Below the pieces are notes generated by a model. That model was given only the letters and a program-made list of their open reading frames with translations, ran no database searches and was not told the DNA's origin. This document shows positions 38,218-47,760 of a stretch of DNA of 64,000 bases, piece after piece (the first letter of the stretch is position 1; each line of letters begins with the position of its first letter). The stretch spans positions 620,001 to 684,000 of the forward strand of contig NZ_JAFBDZ010000001.1 of NCBI RefSeq assembly GCF_016908495.1, given 5' to 3'. Both the position numbers and the translations under genes were made by a program. The stretch comes from Rossellomorea pakistanensis. GTDB taxonomy: Bacteria; Bacillota; Bacilli; Bacillales; Bacillaceae_B.

Positions 38218-39438
38218 TTAACCTTCTAATAATAAATCTTCAGGGTTTTCTAGAAGAGATTTTACCATCGATAAGAAACCAACTGCTTCTTTTCCGTCTA
38301 TAATACGATGGTCATAGGAAAGAGCCACATACATCATTGGACGATTTTCCATTGTATCTTTATCAATTGCGACTGGACGTAATTGAATCGTATGCATTCC
38401 TAGAATTCCCACTTGAGGTCCATTTAAAATTGGCGTTGATAGCAATGAGCCAAATACTCCACCGTTTGTAATGGTAAATGAACCGCCTTGGAGATCACTT
38501 AACGCAAGCTTATTATCACGTGCTTTAAGAGCTAGGTCCATAATATCTCCTTCGATTTCTGCAAAGTTTTTACGGTCACAATCGCGTACCACAGGAACAA
38601 CAAGACCATCATCCGTAGAAACAGCAACACCTACATCATAAAATTTCTTAAGGACTACTTCGTTCCCATCAATTTCGGCATTTACATAAGGGTATTTCTT
38701 CAATGCTGCAACGACTGCTTTCGTAAAGAAAGACATGAATCCTAGACGAACATCATGATCATCAAAGAATTTATCTTTTTTACGTTTACGAAGTTCCATT
38801 ACTGCAGTCATATCAATCTCATTAAAAGTCGTAAGCATTGCTGCCGTTTGCTGAACATCCACTAAACGTTTTGCAATTGTTTGACGGCGACGAGACATTT
38901 TTTCACGAACCACAGGTTTTCCATCATCCTTTTTCTCAGGAGCTTTAACAGCTGGCTTTGAAGGTGCTGGTTGATTAGTGTAAGCGTTAATATCCTGTTT
39001 ACGTACTCGACCTAATGGATCTGTAGTTGGTACTGAAGATAGATCGATTCCTTTTTCTCGAGCCAATTTGCGTGCTGCAGGAGAAGCAATCGGGCGATTC
39101 TTCTTGTCATCCTTCACTTCTTCTTTCGTGGCTTCTGGTTTCTTCGTCTCTTTTTCTTGAACAGGTTCTTCTGCCTTTTCTTCGCTTGGAGCAGTGGACT
39201 CTCCGCCTTCTGTAACAACTGCAATGACTTGTCCTACTTCAACTGTATCGCCTTCATCTGCTTTTAGTTCTTTTAGAGTCCCAGATTCCTCTGAAATCAC
39301 TTCAACATTTACCTTGTCTGTTTCTAACTCGACAATATATTCCCCTTTTTCTACATAATCACCTGGTTGCTTTAACCATTGTGCAATTGTACCTTCTGTA
39401 ATTGATTCTGCCAACTCAGGAACTTTAATTTCTGCCAC
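38218..39438 (-). CDS. odhB: 2-oxoglutarate dehydrogenase E2 (dihydrolipoyl succinyltransferase)
   Basis: 406 residues: lipoyl domain with the modified lysine in [11 protein letters not shown] (about 42), an Ala/Pro/Glu/Lys linker, an E3-binding domain ([17 protein letters not shown], about 115-150), and the catalytic core with [15 protein letters not shown] (His and Asp). TCA cycle enzyme. Lies 19 bp after odhA; the E3 subunit is not here. Confidence 0.97.
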   Translation of the reverse strand: MAEIKVPELAESITEGTIAQWLKQPGDYVEKGEYIVELETDKVNVEVISEESGTLKELKADEGDTVEVGQVIAVVTEGGESTAPSEEKAEEPVQEKETKKPEATKEEVKDDKKNRPIASPAARKLAREKGIDLSSVPTTDPLGRVRKQDINAYTNQPAPSKPAVKAPEKKDDGKPVVREKMSRRRQTIAKRLVDVQQTAAMLTTFNEIDMTAVMELRKRKKDKFFDDHDVRLGFMSFFTKAVVAALKKYPYVNAEIDGNEVVLKKFYDVGVAVSTDDGLVVPVVRDCDRKNFAEIEGDIMDLALKARDNKLALSDLQGGSFTITNGGVFGSLLSTPILNGPQVGILGMHTIQLRPVAIDKDTMENRPMMYVALSYDHRIIDGKEAVGFLSMVKSLLENPEDLLLEG

Positions 39439-39457
39439 TGTGATGTCCTCCTCTTTG

Positions 39458-42292
39458 TTATCGTGTTAAAGCCTCATTAATAATACGTGCTTGTTCTTTT
39501 TTGTGTACGGTCGGTTCACCTTCTGACGGACTTGAACGTCGACGTCTGCCGATATATTGTACTTCTACTCCATCTGGCGCAATTTCTCTAAGTCTTGATT
39601 CTGCAAAAGTCCAGCCACCCATATTTTTCGGCTCTTCTTGTACCCAAACCAGTTCTTTTAATCCTTTGTACCTTTCAAGAATAGTAGAAATATCATTTTT
39701 AGGGAAAGGATATAGTTCTTCAACCCGTAGTATGTGTAACCAGTCTGTATCCTCGTGATTTTTCAAGCTTTCTTCCAGATCAATGGCCATTTTCCCGCTA
39801 CATAGCACAACTCTTTCTACGTGATCATGTTTATCGCCTAATCCATGATGTTCAAGAACGGATTGGAATTGTCCATTCGCCAGCTCTTCTGCTGTTACTG
39901 CAGCAAATTGGTTTCTAAGTAAACTTTTAGGTGTCATGATAACAAGTGGCCGAACTTCTTCTTTCTGAAGAATAGCTGCCTGACGCCTTAAGATATGGAA
40001 GTATTGTCCAGCAGTTGAACAGTTTGCAACTGTCCAGTTGTATTCTCCGCCCAATTGTAGGAACCTTTCAAGCCTTGCACTCGAATGCTCTGGACCTTGA
40101 CCTTCATATCCGTGAGGAAGAAGCATGACAAGTCCTGATTTTTGACCCCATTTCGCACGTCCAGCAGAAATAAATTGATCATACATGACTTGTGCCATAT
40201 TAGAGAAATCACCAAATTGTGCTTCCCATAATACTAGCGTTTCAGGTGCAAATACATTATAACCGTACTCATAACCAACGACAGCCTGTTCGGTAAGTGG
40301 ACTGTTACAGACCACAAATGATGCATTTCCGTCTTTTAAATGATGAAGAGGGATATACTCTTCCCCAGTTTTTTCATCATGCAGCACGAGATGCCTTTGT
40401 GCAAAAGTTCCACGTTCTGAATCCTGCCCTGTAAGTCGAATTGGAGTACCATCTTTTAAAATTGATGCAAATGCCAACGTTTCTGCATGTGCCCAATCAA
40501 TTTTCCCTTTCCCTTCGAACACTTGCCCACGACGCTGTAAGATTTTAGCTAACTTTTTAAAAGCGTTAAAACCTTCAGGCCACTTCAGTAGTTCCGTATT
40601 AATAGATCGTAATTGATCAAAATCAATGGAGGTATCTATATTCGGTAAACCATTGGTTACATCCTCTGGTGGATTTAACACGATATCTGGATCTTCGTCT
40701 TTTTTTGGAACCTTTTCATAGGCAGCTTTCAGTTTATCCTCAATTTCTTTTTGCATTTTAGAGATTTCTTCTTCAGGTATAATTCCTTCTTTAAGTAATC
40801 TATCAGCATATAATTTTCTTGCCGTTGGATGTTTACTAATAATAGTATACATCATCGGGTTTGTGACCATTGGTTCGTCCATTTCATTATGACCGAAACG
40901 ACGATACCCAATTAAATCAATAACAAAATCTTTTTTAAATGTTTTACGGTATTCGTAGGCAAGAATTGCAGCCGAAATACATGCTTCCGGATCATCTGCA
41001 TTCACATGTACAATCGGTACTTCAAAGCCTTTTGCTGTATCAGAAGCATACTTAGTTGAACGAGAATCATGACTTTCAGTAGTAAAGCCGATCATGTTAT
41101 TGGCAATTAAATGGATGGAACCACCTGTATGGTAACCTCGAAGCCCACTTAGGTTAAGCGTTTCTGCTACTACACCTTGACCAGGGAATGCAGCATCGCC
41201 ATGGATCATGACAGCATATGAAGTTTTAGGATTTTGCTCGGGATATCCTTTTGATTCTCTTTGCTCCTGGGCTGCTCTTGTATATCCAGCAACAATTGGA
41301 CTAACGACTTCAAGGTGACTCGGGTTATTAGCTAGTGTTACTCGTGCCCTGCCCGTTGGAATCTTCCGGTCTGCTCCTAAATGATATTTAACATCTCCTG
41401 TCCAACCATATGTAATTCCAATTGATCCTTCTGATGGAATCAAATCTTTACTTGGAGCATGCTGGAATTCTGCAAATATCATTTCATATGGCTTTCCAAT
41501 AACATGTGATAATACATTTAGTCGTCCACGATGAGCCATCCCAATATTGATCGTCTTGGCACCATTTTCCACTGAATGTTGGACAAGCTCATCTAATAAT
41601 GGAATCATAGTGTCCAATCCTTCGATTGAAAAACGCTTTTGACCAACAAATGTACGGTGAATAAAATGTTCAAAGCCTTCAACTTCTGAAAGTCTTTTCA
41701 ATAAATTTAGCTTTTGTTCTTTTGAGAGATCAAATATAAAAGCATTTGATTCAATTTTCTCACGCAACCAATTCTTCTCTTCCAATTCATGTACATGCGA
41801 GTATTCAAAAGCTAATTTTTTAGTATAAACCTCTTTTAAATGATTAATAGCATCTAATCCATTCTGAACATGAGAAGGCGCGTCAGGACAAATAAATTCA
41901 ACTGGCACCTTTATTAAATCTTCATCCGTTAATCCAAATTCCCCTAATTCGATCCTTCTAGTATCTTTCTGACGATCATTTAAAGGATTTATATCAGCAG
42001 CTAAGTGACCATATGTTCGAATATTATCTGCTAACTTTACAGCCGCAACTACTTTACTAAAATTTGTAGGATTAGAAGGTAGTTGGAAAGAGGCATCCGA
42101 TTGTTGAGCAGAAACCATTGCTGTCATGTCATCTGCCGTCGGTGGACCCCATTGTTCAAATAGTTCTTTCAATTCAGGATCTACAGAAGATGGATCCTGT
42201 AAAAACTGCTCATAAACCTCCATCACATATCCAAGGTTTGGCCCGTAAAAGCTTTGCCAAAGCTCCCCTTGATTTGATGATTGCTTTCTCAT
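39458..42292 (-). CDS. odhA: 2-oxoglutarate dehydrogenase E1 (OdhA)
   Basis: 944 residues from the ATG at 42292, with TTGGAGG 9 nt upstream; this equals the length of B. subtilis OdhA. Thiamine-diphosphate motifs are present: [38 protein letters not shown] and GFTTES, with ATKY-like STKYASD for substrate. Decarboxylates 2-oxoglutarate and passes the succinyl group to OdhB. A cre-like box lies about 105 bp upstream. Confidence 0.97.
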   Translation of the reverse strand: MRKQSSNQGELWQSFYGPNLGYVMEVYEQFLQDPSSVDPELKELFEQWGPPTADDMTAMVSAQQSDASFQLPSNPTNFSKVVAAVKLADNIRTYGHLAADINPLNDRQKDTRRIELGEFGLTDEDLIKVPVEFICPDAPSHVQNGLDAINHLKEVYTKKLAFEYSHVHELEEKNWLREKIESNAFIFDLSKEQKLNLLKRLSEVEGFEHFIHRTFVGQKRFSIEGLDTMIPLLDELVQHSVENGAKTINIGMAHRGRLNVLSHVIGKPYEMIFAEFQHAPSKDLIPSEGSIGITYGWTGDVKYHLGADRKIPTGRARVTLANNPSHLEVVSPIVAGYTRAAQEQRESKGYPEQNPKTSYAVMIHGDAAFPGQGVVAETLNLSGLRGYHTGGSIHLIANNMIGFTTESHDSRSTKYASDTAKGFEVPIVHVNADDPEACISAAILAYEYRKTFKKDFVIDLIGYRRFGHNEMDEPMVTNPMMYTIISKHPTARKLYADRLLKEGIIPEEEISKMQKEIEDKLKAAYEKVPKKDEDPDIVLNPPEDVTNGLPNIDTSIDFDQLRSINTELLKWPEGFNAFKKLAKILQRRGQVFEGKGKIDWAHAETLAFASILKDGTPIRLTGQDSERGTFAQRHLVLHDEKTGEEYIPLHHLKDGNASFVVCNSPLTEQAVVGYEYGYNVFAPETLVLWEAQFGDFSNMAQVMYDQFISAGRAKWGQKSGLVMLLPHGYEGQGPEHSSARLERFLQLGGEYNWTVANCSTAGQYFHILRRQAAILQKEEVRPLVIMTPKSLLRNQFAAVTAEELANGQFQSVLEHHGLGDKHDHVERVVLCSGKMAIDLEESLKNHEDTDWLHILRVEELYPFPKNDISTILERYKGLKELVWVQEEPKNMGGWTFAESRLREIAPDGVEVQYIGRRRRSSPSEGEPTVHKKEQARIINEALTR

Positions 42293-42397
42293 TTTGAAAA
42301 ACCTCCAACTATTTTTGCCCCATAAATCATTGGGCTCTATCAACTCTCATGTCAGTTTCTTTAGCATTACTATGCAAGAATACTATTTTAAAATGAA

Positions 42398-42411
42398 ATA
42401 AAACGCTTTCA
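42398..42411. promoter_or_regulatory. Candidate cre (CcpA) site upstream of odhA
   Basis: ATAAAACGCTTTCA, 12 of 14 to consensus with a perfect right half. odhAB is glucose-repressed in B. subtilis. The rest of the 42293-42773 gap shows no gene. Confidence 0.45.
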
Positions 42412-42773
42412 AGATAATTTTATCACTGTAAAGCACTAAGATAAAGGTTTTACGACAAATTTCTTGAAAATTTGTTTTCATAGGTTCCACCCTATTTAAT
42501 AACGATTTTTTCCTTCTCTGTTTTAATAAGATTACAGTAAGTTGGACTATTCTGAAATAATAATTTATTAACCGTACTCTTTCTACTTCACCTCTATTAA
42601 CGTGCATTTGATAGCTTTTTCATAAACCATCTTACTACTCTTACCTTAAAAATCCAAATACTTTTTAATGAAAAATACATATTTTTTTGAGCTTTGAAAA
42701 ATAGGGCTACTTTTATAATAAACTGATATTTCCAACATATAATAAGTATCAATCTAATAGGTAGGTGATGGGC

Positions 42774-43199
42774 ATGACCAATCATCCTCCACAATGGGAA
42801 GAGCTACAAGAAAATATGCAAAAAGCCTTAGGAGATTCATTTTGGAAAGATATGCAAAATGTCCTCCCTCGACGAATACCACTGATTGATTTATTTGAAA
42901 CACAATCGGAAGGGTTTGTCGTCATTGAGGTTCCAGGGATATCAAAACAGGAGGATGTCCAATTAGATATTAAAGGAAGTAAATTGTATATAGATATCCA
43001 TTTACCATACCCCTATCCTGTTTCTAAAGAAAGATTACACACTCAAGAAAGGATGTTCGGGAATTTCAAACGAATGATTACTCTCCCTTTTTCATATGAA
43101 GAAAAATCAATCAGTGCTCATTATAAAAACGGTTTACTTACCATTCGATTCACAAAGATTAATCAGAATCGAAGTATAAAGTTTCAAATGGAGGAATGA
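42774..43199 (+). CDS. Hsp20/alpha-crystallin-like spore protein
   Basis: 141 residues from MTNHPPQWEELQ; AGGTGAT lies just upstream and two further in-frame starts lie 6 and 9 bp earlier. The alpha-crystallin domain (about 50-140) has GFVVIEVPGISKQEDVQLDI and YKNGLLTIRF. In spore formers such proteins (CotM/CotP) join the coat. First gene of a five-gene plus-strand run with GerP-like proteins. Confidence 0.82.
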   Translation: MTNHPPQWEELQENMQKALGDSFWKDMQNVLPRRIPLIDLFETQSEGFVVIEVPGISKQEDVQLDIKGSKLYIDIHLPYPYPVSKERLHTQERMFGNFKRMITLPFSYEEKSISAHYKNGLLTIRFTKINQNRSIKFQMEE

Positions 43200-43203
43200 T
43201 CGA

Positions 43204-43410
43204 ATGAACTTTTATTACCGAAAACTTCATATCGACACGGTTAAAAATAGTTCTTTCGTAAAAAATGGAGATAATTTCGCTTTCAATCAGAAGGATCTAT
43301 CGATGGTAAATGAGGGGCTAGGAAGAATGATTGGTTCTCACCATTACCAATTCAATAACAAAACCGTTGTATGGGATGAGGAAGCTAAAAAAAACGGTAA
43401 TCGCGAGTGA
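43204..43410 (+). CDS. GerP-like small spore protein, 68 aa
   Basis: KLHIDTVKNSSFVKNGDNF at the start follows the GerPA/GerPF pattern (short strand, then S-x-F-x-x-GD/N). GGAGG lies before the ATG. GerP proteins sit in the coat and let germinants reach the inner membrane. Assignment rests on weak sequence pattern plus its neighbours. Confidence 0.6.
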   Translation: MNFYYRKLHIDTVKNSSFVKNGDNFAFNQKDLSMVNEGLGRMIGSHHYQFNNKTVVWDEEAKKNGNRE

Positions 43411-43751
43411 TGATCTTGAAGTGGTTTAAATCGAAAAAAGAAAAAGAATTGGAAGAAAGATTAAAACGATTAGAATCACTCCTATTATCTACAAAAGATA
43501 AGGAGAAAATTGAAATCCACATCCATCAATTAACAGTAGATGGACCACTGACAGATAAATTATCCTTTGAGCTCGACCAGATTGACATTGAGGAACTAAG
43601 TGGTGCTTTTAATCTAGGAAATAATTTCGGCGTAGACATTTTAGACAGTCAAAACCCACAAAAAAAGAAATCAAAAGACCCCACTCCAAATAAAAATGGT
43701 TTTTCATTTAGGTTTGATGACACGAGTAAGAACACAAAGGAGGAAAAATGA
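43410..43751 (+). CDS. GerPC-like protein, short form
   Basis: 113 residues; its ATG overlaps the previous stop (TGATG). A coiled coil (about 10-30) precedes IEIHIHQLTVDGPLTDKLSF and then IDIEELSGAFNLGNNFG, the pattern of the GerPC C-terminal part (QLxIxxLxGxLNIG). About half the usual GerPC length. Confidence 0.65.
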   Translation: MILKWFKSKKEKELEERLKRLESLLLSTKDKEKIEIHIHQLTVDGPLTDKLSFELDQIDIEELSGAFNLGNNFGVDILDSQNPQKKKSKDPTPNKNGFSFRFDDTSKNTKEEK

Positions 43752-44050
43752 TGTCTTCAAAGTTTTCTCCTAATTTTTTTATAGGGAATATCCAAATTGG
43801 AATTATCGAGAGTGCATCTTGTTTTAATGTAGGTAATAATTATCCTACTAATTTTCAAAGTAGAAAAAAGCATAACCAAGGAATCGGAAATATCACTGGT
43901 AAGAATCATCAATTAGACAATATAAAAAGCCTTCTTTATGATTCGAAGGCCGTTGATTCATTACATTTTGATCAGGAACAGGAAATCCCTCAATGGTTAA
44001 AAAAAATAATTGAAGAAAATATTAAAGAGATGAAGAACGAATCCTCTTAA
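43751..44050 (+). CDS. GerPA/GerPF-like spore germination protein
   Basis: 99 residues; the second of two adjacent ATGs is preferred, 7 nt from AAAGGAGG. GNIQIGIIESASCFNVGNNY, then GIGNITGKNHQL and YDSKAVDSL give the N-GxGN-D-x-x-x-x-D layout of the family, with an extra helical tail. Confidence 0.7.
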   Translation: MSSKFSPNFFIGNIQIGIIESASCFNVGNNYPTNFQSRKKHNQGIGNITGKNHQLDNIKSLLYDSKAVDSLHFDQEQEIPQWLKKIIEENIKEMKNESS

Positions 44051-44275
44051 TCAAGACTTTGACCTGAATACAGAATCAATCATATCAGGGTCGTAAACGA
44101 TTGACGTTCCGTATAAGGAAACTAAATGGTTTCCTGAGGATATCCCATTGCCCATATTATTTTTTTGCATTGTTTTCACATTAACCTGTACATTCAATCC
44201 GATTAAGATGGAGGAACTCATCGAAATATTGGTAACTGATAGATCTTTGAATTGCACGTTCATATTTGGTTGCAA
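44051..44275 (-). CDS. GerPA/GerPF-like spore germination protein
   Basis: 74 residues from TTG with AAAAGGGG 8 nt upstream. LSVTNISMSSSILIGLNVQV, NNMGNGISSGNH and IVYDPDMIDSVF fit the GerPA/PF family (DPDxxD near the end). It converges exactly with the previous gene: the two stop codons are adjacent. Confidence 0.75.
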   Translation of the reverse strand: MQPNMNVQFKDLSVTNISMSSSILIGLNVQVNVKTMQKNNMGNGISSGNHLVSLYGTSIVYDPDMIDSVFRSKS

Positions 44276-44289
44276 TGGAAAAACCCCTT

Positions 44290-44535
44290 TTAGAAGAGAA
44301 TAGTTGGCTGAGGGTTAATAATTTCTGGCTCACTAATTGTTGAATCAATGGCATCTGTATCAATGATCACATTGCTTATTCCAATTTTATAAATAATTCC
44401 TGTCTCAATACCATTTCCTAAATTACTCTTTCCCTGTGTATTCCAATCATTTATACTGTTTTGTCCGGTAGCCACAGAGGATCCAATTTGAACACTATTT
44501 ACATTGATTTGGTTAAAAACAACCGACACCGGCAT
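44290..44535 (-). CDS. GerPA/GerPF-like spore germination protein
   Basis: 81 residues from MPVSVVFNQINVNSVQIGSS; GGAGTGG lies 8 nt upstream, which decides this start over a more distal ATG. KSNLGNGIETGIIYKIGISN and IIDTDAIDS give the family pattern. Cotranscribed with the next minus-strand copy, 14 bp downstream. Confidence 0.75.
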   Translation of the reverse strand: MPVSVVFNQINVNSVQIGSSVATGQNSINDWNTQGKSNLGNGIETGIIYKIGISNVIIDTDAIDSTISEPEIINPQPTILF

Positions 44536-44674
44536 ACAAAACCCACTCCATTTTTCCATTGTTTATACTGTTAACCTATTCATGGGCATTAAAATTGTGC
44601 ACTTTTAAATCCATAACAACAACGGCCCATCCTGCATAACATATTGTATAGTTCAGGTAAGCGAGGTAATGAAA

Positions 44675-45187
44675 ATGTTCCCATGGAATATGTTTTCGCC
44701 TTTTAAGAAAGATCAGTCTGGAATGATGAATGGAATGAATCCCAAAGACATTGATCAATATGTGCAAGGAATGATGAAACAAATGATTCCTAAAGAATGG
44801 CAAGGGATTATGAACCCCCAGGAAATGATGAAAAGCGGTAGCTCATTCATGAGTGATATGAACAATAGCGGGGGAACAAGCGATGGAGAAAATCAAAAAC
44901 AGCATGCACAAATCCAGGCAAATGTATTTGAAACCTTCGAAGATGTATTTATTAGAATTAAACTTCCAAGTGAAGAACTTGCCACCCAAATGAGAGTATT
45001 TCATACTTCAAATCAAGCGATAATAGAGAATATTCCAGAATTAGGAGAAAGACAGGTCATAACCTTACCTTCTTTAGTAAAAAAGAAGGGATCTACTGCA
45101 CAATATAAAGACGGAATTCTTGAAATTAAAATCCCTAAAAGTGTTGATATGCAATATACAGAAGTGGATGTCTCAGAAAAATATTAA
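44675..45187 (+). CDS. Hsp20-like protein with Met-rich N-terminus
   Basis: 170 residues; ATG at 44675 has GAGG 8 nt upstream. The first 80 residues are rich in Met, Asn and Gln (MNPKDIDQYVQGMMKQMIP). The C-terminal half is an alpha-crystallin-like domain (VFETFEDVFIRIKLPSEELA and YKDGILEIKIP). Probably a spore or coat chaperone-like protein, given the GerP neighbours. Confidence 0.78.
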   Translation: MFPWNMFSPFKKDQSGMMNGMNPKDIDQYVQGMMKQMIPKEWQGIMNPQEMMKSGSSFMSDMNNSGGTSDGENQKQHAQIQANVFETFEDVFIRIKLPSEELATQMRVFHTSNQAIIENIPELGERQVITLPSLVKKKGSTAQYKDGILEIKIPKSVDMQYTEVDVSEKY

Positions 45188-45203
45188 GACATCCACTTTT
45201 GTT

Positions 45204-46613
45204 TTATTTTACTATTGGAATCAAAAATTGAAATGTGCTCCCTTTCCCATTATTTTGTTGGACTGAGATCTCTCCTCCGTAGATCTCAACAATCTTCTTG
45301 GCAATGGCTAGTCCCAAGCCATTGCCTCCTTCTTCCCTACTTCTTGCCTTATCCACTCGATAAAAACGATTGAACACCTTTGGAATATCATCAATTGGAA
45401 TACCAAATCCCTGATCCTTGACTGATACTTTAGCAAAGCCATCTACTTCTTCAATCTTTATCGATGTAGTACTATTTTTTTCTGAGTATTTTACTGCGTT
45501 ATCAAGTAATATCGTCAGTACTTGCTCTAAATGTCGAGTTTGAATTATAGCTTTCGTAGGATGTGAAGTCATTTGAATTATTTTAAAATGTTCATTTTGA
45601 TGGAGGAATTTAAAGTCCTTCACAATCTTTTCAACAGTTTCATCAACTATGCTGTACTCATTTGAAAAATCAGTAATCTCTCTTTCCGTTCGAGTTAGAT
45701 CTAATAATTCTTCAACTAATTTTTTTACCCTTTGCAGTTCCTGTAATGAGGCATGAAGGGACTCTTCCAAAACTTTAGGGTCTTTCTTCCCCCAACGATT
45801 AAGTAAGGAAAGATGTCCTTCTAAAATTTGTACAGGAGTTCTTAGTTCATGTGAAGCATCTTCAACAAACTGCTGCTGCTGATTAAAGGATTTCTCTAAC
45901 TTCTCCATTAATTCATTAAATATGGTAGAAAGTTCGCTAATCTCATCATGGGAATGGATCGGCTCCATTTTTTCCTGAAACCCTTCTTTTTGAATGGTCC
46001 TCATTGTACCAGATAGCTTATTTAAAGGTTTAACGAAATTCTTTGCAAGTAAATATCCAAAAAGAGCACTTAGAATTAAAGCGCCAACTCCTGAAAAAGT
46101 CATCATCCAAAACAAATTACTCATCACATGCTCATATCTCGTTAAAGGCTGGATTAATTCGACATAGCCTGTAAACTGTTCAGAAGTAATCCGGCTTCTG
46201 CCAACGTATATTTGTTTATCATTCGTTTCAAGAAGTGCGACGACCTTGTCTTTTACAGGGTTAAAGGGAACATAGTAGCGTGGTACATGATCACTACTTA
46301 AAACCAAAACTTCTTTTCCAGTTCGATCTAATACTCGAATCGTTTGATCCTTTTCGATAATTTGATTTAATAAGTCACGACTATCATAAATTTCTTCAAG
46401 AGTAATCTTCGGTCCCCTTTGGGTATAGAAAACCGTTAATTCATCAAGAACTCTATTAAAACTACTCTCTTCCTCTTGTAACATCCATTTATCAATGGCG
46501 TGATATTGAAAAAAACTAAATGTAAAAAAGGCAAAAAAAATGGTTGCCCCTGCTCCAAGGGCCCATTTTATTTTTAATGAGGTTGGTTTTAAATATTCCC
46601 TCCATTTATTCAT
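45204..46613 (-). CDS. Sensor histidine kinase, YkoH/ArlS-like
   Basis: 469 residues. Two helices (about 15-38 and 165-190) bracket an external sensor region; then HAMP (about 190-243), the phosphorylated His in FVEDASHELRTPVQIL (about 255), N box ILLDNAVKYSE, and G boxes GFGIP and GGNGLGLAIA. Its start overlaps the regulator stop by 4 bp. Signal unknown. Confidence 0.92.
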   Translation of the reverse strand: MNKWREYLKPTSLKIKWALGAGATIFFAFFTFSFFQYHAIDKWMLQEEESSFNRVLDELTVFYTQRGPKITLEEIYDSRDLLNQIIEKDQTIRVLDRTGKEVLVLSSDHVPRYYVPFNPVKDKVVALLETNDKQIYVGRSRITSEQFTGYVELIQPLTRYEHVMSNLFWMMTFSGVGALILSALFGYLLAKNFVKPLNKLSGTMRTIQKEGFQEKMEPIHSHDEISELSTIFNELMEKLEKSFNQQQQFVEDASHELRTPVQILEGHLSLLNRWGKKDPKVLEESLHASLQELQRVKKLVEELLDLTRTEREITDFSNEYSIVDETVEKIVKDFKFLHQNEHFKIIQMTSHPTKAIIQTRHLEQVLTILLDNAVKYSEKNSTTSIKIEEVDGFAKVSVKDQGFGIPIDDIPKVFNRFYRVDKARSREEGGNGLGLAIAKKIVEIYGGEISVQQNNGKGSTFQFLIPIVK

Positions 46614-47290
46614 GACCTCATCACATAGCCAGTGCCTCTAACTGTCTCAATATAGCTATCTGTAGGTGTCTCATCGATTTTATTCCGTAAGTATCGTACG
46701 TAAACATCGACTACATTTGTCTCTACTTCGGTTTCATAGCCCCAAACTTTATTTAGTAAGGCTTCTCTAGTTAAGACAATATTTTGATTTTCTAAAAATG
46801 TAAGAAGTAAATCATATTCCCTCTTTGTTAAATCAATTGAGACCCCTTTGCTTTTTACGATTCTAGACTCTTTTTCAACGATCAAATCACGAAAATGAAA
46901 GGTTGTAAGTTTACTTCCTTCTATTTCTTGATTCGAACGCCGAAAAACCGCTCTTAGTCTTGCAAGCAATTCTTCAATTGCAAATGGTTTGACAATATAA
47001 TCATCCGCCCCGCTATCAAGTCCAGATACACGGTCCATCACACTATCCCTCGCTGTTATCATTAAGATCGGTGTTTGTTTTGACTGTCTAATTCTCCTAC
47101 ACACCTCTAAGCCATTTAAACCGGGAAGCATTAAATCTAATAGGATCACGTCCCATTCTTTTTCTAGTGCAAGTTCAAGACCTTCTCTTCCATTAAAAGC
47201 AACACCAATTTCATACCCTTCATACTGGAGTTCCAGTTCTATAAACCTTGACAGATTTTTCTCGTCTTCGATGACAAGTATTTTTTTCAT
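46610..47290 (-). CDS. OmpR-family response regulator, YkoG/ArlR-like
   Basis: 226 residues: receiver domain (phospho-Asp in WDVILLDLMLPGLNG, about 52) and winged-helix DNA-binding domain (TKREYDLLLTFLENQNIVLT to VRGTGYVMRS). Cotranscribed with the kinase and probably with the 42-residue membrane protein upstream (gap 33 bp). Confidence 0.93.
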   Translation of the reverse strand: MKKILVIEDEKNLSRFIELELQYEGYEIGVAFNGREGLELALEKEWDVILLDLMLPGLNGLEVCRRIRQSKQTPILMITARDSVMDRVSGLDSGADDYIVKPFAIEELLARLRAVFRRSNQEIEGSKLTTFHFRDLIVEKESRIVKSKGVSIDLTKREYDLLLTFLENQNIVLTREALLNKVWGYETEVETNVVDVYVRYLRNKIDETPTDSYIETVRGTGYVMRS

Positions 47291-47323
47291 CCCTAACCAC
47301 CTGCTTTAGTGAAAAAGTTTCCT

Positions 47324-47452
47324 TTATTTTAGTTTATCTTTATGAAAAAATAAATCAGAAAAAGCCTGAAAAATTTCTATAGATTGAAATGTGAACAATG
47401 ATAATGCCGTTAAACTAAAAAATACAATCGGAATAAAACGTAACCACATCAT
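47324..47452 (-). CDS. Small membrane protein in front of the two-component system
   Basis: 42 residues: MMWLRFIPIVFFSLTALSLF then a short charged tail ending FFHKDKLK. GGTGGAGG lies 5 nt before the ATG, an excellent site. One helix. It lies just before the regulator gene in the same direction, so it may modulate the kinase. Not a known family. Confidence 0.65.
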   Translation of the reverse strand: MMWLRFIPIVFFSLTALSLFTFQSIEIFQAFSDLFFHKDKLK

Positions 47453-47760
47453 GGTCTCCTCCACCTTTATATTGGAATGAAACAATTATGTCAAATTTAG
47501 ATTAGAATTAAATGAGAATGATATAAATTTTTGTTAAAAGTATTTGAAACACCTGAAAGATAATTACTAAGTAAACATTAGTTAACATAATAATGTTATA
47601 TGAAATTAGATGCGGAATAATGATGGCGAAGGTTAATAAGGTAAAAGAGAGTAGGAACATTACGGTAAAGGGATTAGACTGAAGATATTCCCTTGAGACT
47701 CTCAAGTCGAAATGGCGAGAATAATTTATATGTAGAGTAGAGAGCCTAATTAGCCCTCCC

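Noticed and set aside
44181-44363. 60-aa ORF between the two minus-strand GerP-like genes
   Set aside because: Overlaps both GerP-like frames and lacks their pattern.
47508-47705. 65-aa hydrophobic minus-strand ORF (TTG start)
   Set aside because: No ribosome site before the start, strong AT-bias explains the hydrophobic composition, and no recognisable family. Left out as a gene.
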